Shown here in pieces: positions 62,984-64,000 of a DNA stretch of 64,000 nt; position 1 is the stretch's first letter, and each line of letters opens with the position of its first letter. The DNA is from JBNRMR01 sp050942895 (GTDB lineage Bacteria > Bacillota > Clostridia > Christensenellales > UBA1750). The notes beneath the pieces were generated by a model. The model saw only the letters and a program-made list of their open reading frames with translations, had not been told where the DNA came from and made no database searches. Position numbers and translations under genes: made by a program. Where the stretch lies: NCBI GenBank assembly GCA_050942895.1, contig JBMNOE010000014.1:1-64000 (forward strand). Reading direction: 5' to 3'.

Positions 62984-64000
62984 GAAATGGCACAGCATGT
63001 TCTGGATATTCTGAAGGAAAGGGGCTTCATCGCCCAGATAACATTTGAGGAGGACCTGTATAAGCTTTTTGAAAATGAACAGGTCACATACTATGTGGGG
63101 TTTGACCCCACGGCAGACAGCCTTCACATCGGCCACTACATACCGATAATGGCCATGGCGCATCTGCAAAGGGCGGGTCACAGGCCTATCGCTTTGATGG
63201 GAGGCGGCACCGGCATGGTCGGGGATCCCTCCGGAAAGACAGACCTGCGTAGGGTTTTAACGGTGGATGATATCGACGAAAACGTTAGCTGCATTAAAAA
63301 ACAGATGACGAACTTTATCGATTTCTCCGATGATAAAGCTATAATCGTGGATAATGGCGACTGGCTGAGAACTCTTAACTATGTGGAGTTCTTAAGGGAG
63401 GTGGGAGCGCATTTTTCCGTTAACAGGATGCTCACGGCCGAGTGCTATAAGCAGCGGATGGAAAAGGGCCTTACATTCCTTGAGTTTAACTACATGATAA
63501 TGCAGGCTTATGACTTCCTTGAGCTCTTTAGAAAGCACGGCTGTCGCTTGCAGATGGGCGGGGATGACCAGTGGAGCAACATCCTTGCCGGCGCAGACCT
63601 TATCCGGCGCAAGGAAAGGGAAGAAGCCTATGCACTTACATTCAAGCTGCTGATGACCCATGATGGCCGCAAGATGGGCAAGACTGAAGCCGGGGCTCTC
63701 TGGCTCAGCGCTGAAAAGACATCGCCCTTTGATTTCTATCAATACTGGCGCAATGTGGACGACAAGGATGTGGAAAAGTGCCTGGCGCTGCTGACTTTTC
63801 TGCCCATGGATGAAGTTCGGAGGCTTGGCGCACTTGAGGATAACAAGATAAACGATGCGAAAGTTGTTTTGGCATATGAGGTCACAAAGCTGATCCACGG
63901 CCAGGAGGAGGCTGAAAAAGCAAAGAAGGCCTCGGAAGCACTTTTTGGCAGCGGCGATAACATGGAGAATGTTCCCGGCAGCACCATCACAAGGGCTGAT
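62984..64000 (+). CDS. tyrS: Tyrosyl-tRNA synthetase, 3-prime end cut off
   Basis: 339 codons visible, running off the window. Class I catalytic domain with YYVGFDPTADSLHIGHYIP (HIGH motif), GGGTGMVGDPSGK, the tyrosine-binding QMGGDDQWSNI and KMGKTEAG (the KMSKS loop). The S4-like C-terminal domain lies outside. The sequence is close to eubacterial TyrS of the group with KMGKT. AAGGAGAG precedes the ATG. Second gene of the T-box operon. Confidence 0.95.

Overview
The window looks like chromosomal DNA of a Gram-positive Clostridia-type Bacillota with moderate GC content. The evidence is strong AGGAGG-like ribosome-binding sites, TTGACA/TATAAT promoters, a tyrosine-type T-box, lipoprotein solute-binding proteins, and repeated LplB/LplC-type sugar ABC permeases with YesN-like AraC regulators. 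Superoxide dismutase and Dps suggest some oxygen tolerance. Genus cannot be assigned from the sequence alone.

Layout. 1-5.6 kb: the end of a Gfo/Idh/MocA oxidoreductase, a D-2-hydroxyacid dehydrogenase, an M15-type peptidoglycan hydrolase, a membrane protein with a (P-A/T-PTAS)n stalk and CAP domain, and an SDR. 5.8-8.9 kb: the housekeeping run rbfA-nrnA-truB-ribF. 9.2-11.4 kb: a MacA/MacB-like adaptor and permease without a dedicated ATPase. 11.5-12.7 kb: a stand-alone MsmX/UgpC-type sugar ATPase. 12.7-24.6 kb (minus): a nucleotidyltransferase-like gene, then the branched-chain amino-acid operon ilvB-ilvN-ilvC-ilvD-leuA-cimA-leuC-leuD-leuB, headed by an unannotated Ile/Val/Leu-rich leader peptide and attenuator. 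24.7-26.1 kb: sod and dps. 26.2-32.6 kb: AraC regulator and sugar ABC set 1. 32.6-38.8 kb: a LacI regulator and a five-gene operon (unknown protein, SufS, SufE, FucI-like isomerase, oxidoreductase). 38.9-40.7 kb: ribokinase and nucleoside hydrolase. 41-49 kb: AraC regulator, ABC set 2 and an unknown 615-residue protein. 49.3-54.4 kb: cupin-AraC regulator and ABC set 3. 54.4-55.4 kb: an RNA-rich island with two candidate structured RNAs, an 84-bp tandem duplication carrying a tiny ORF, and tRNA-fMet. 55.5-60 kb: hybrid histidine kinase and HPt protein, GH43-like enzyme, diguanylate cyclase, small membrane protein. 60-64 kb: exported trigger-factor/FKBP-like lipoprotein, then a tyrosine T-box preceding an aminotransferase and tyrS (cut by the window end).

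How it fits together. None of the three sugar importers encodes an ATPase, so the MsmX-like ATPase at 11.5 kb is the natural shared energiser. Biosynthesis of Ile, Val and Leu sits in one transcript that appears to be controlled by leader-peptide attenuation, while tyrosine genes use a T-box. The most unusual material is the ilv leader attenuator (24.4-24.64 kb) and the RNA-rich island (54.4-55.4 kb).
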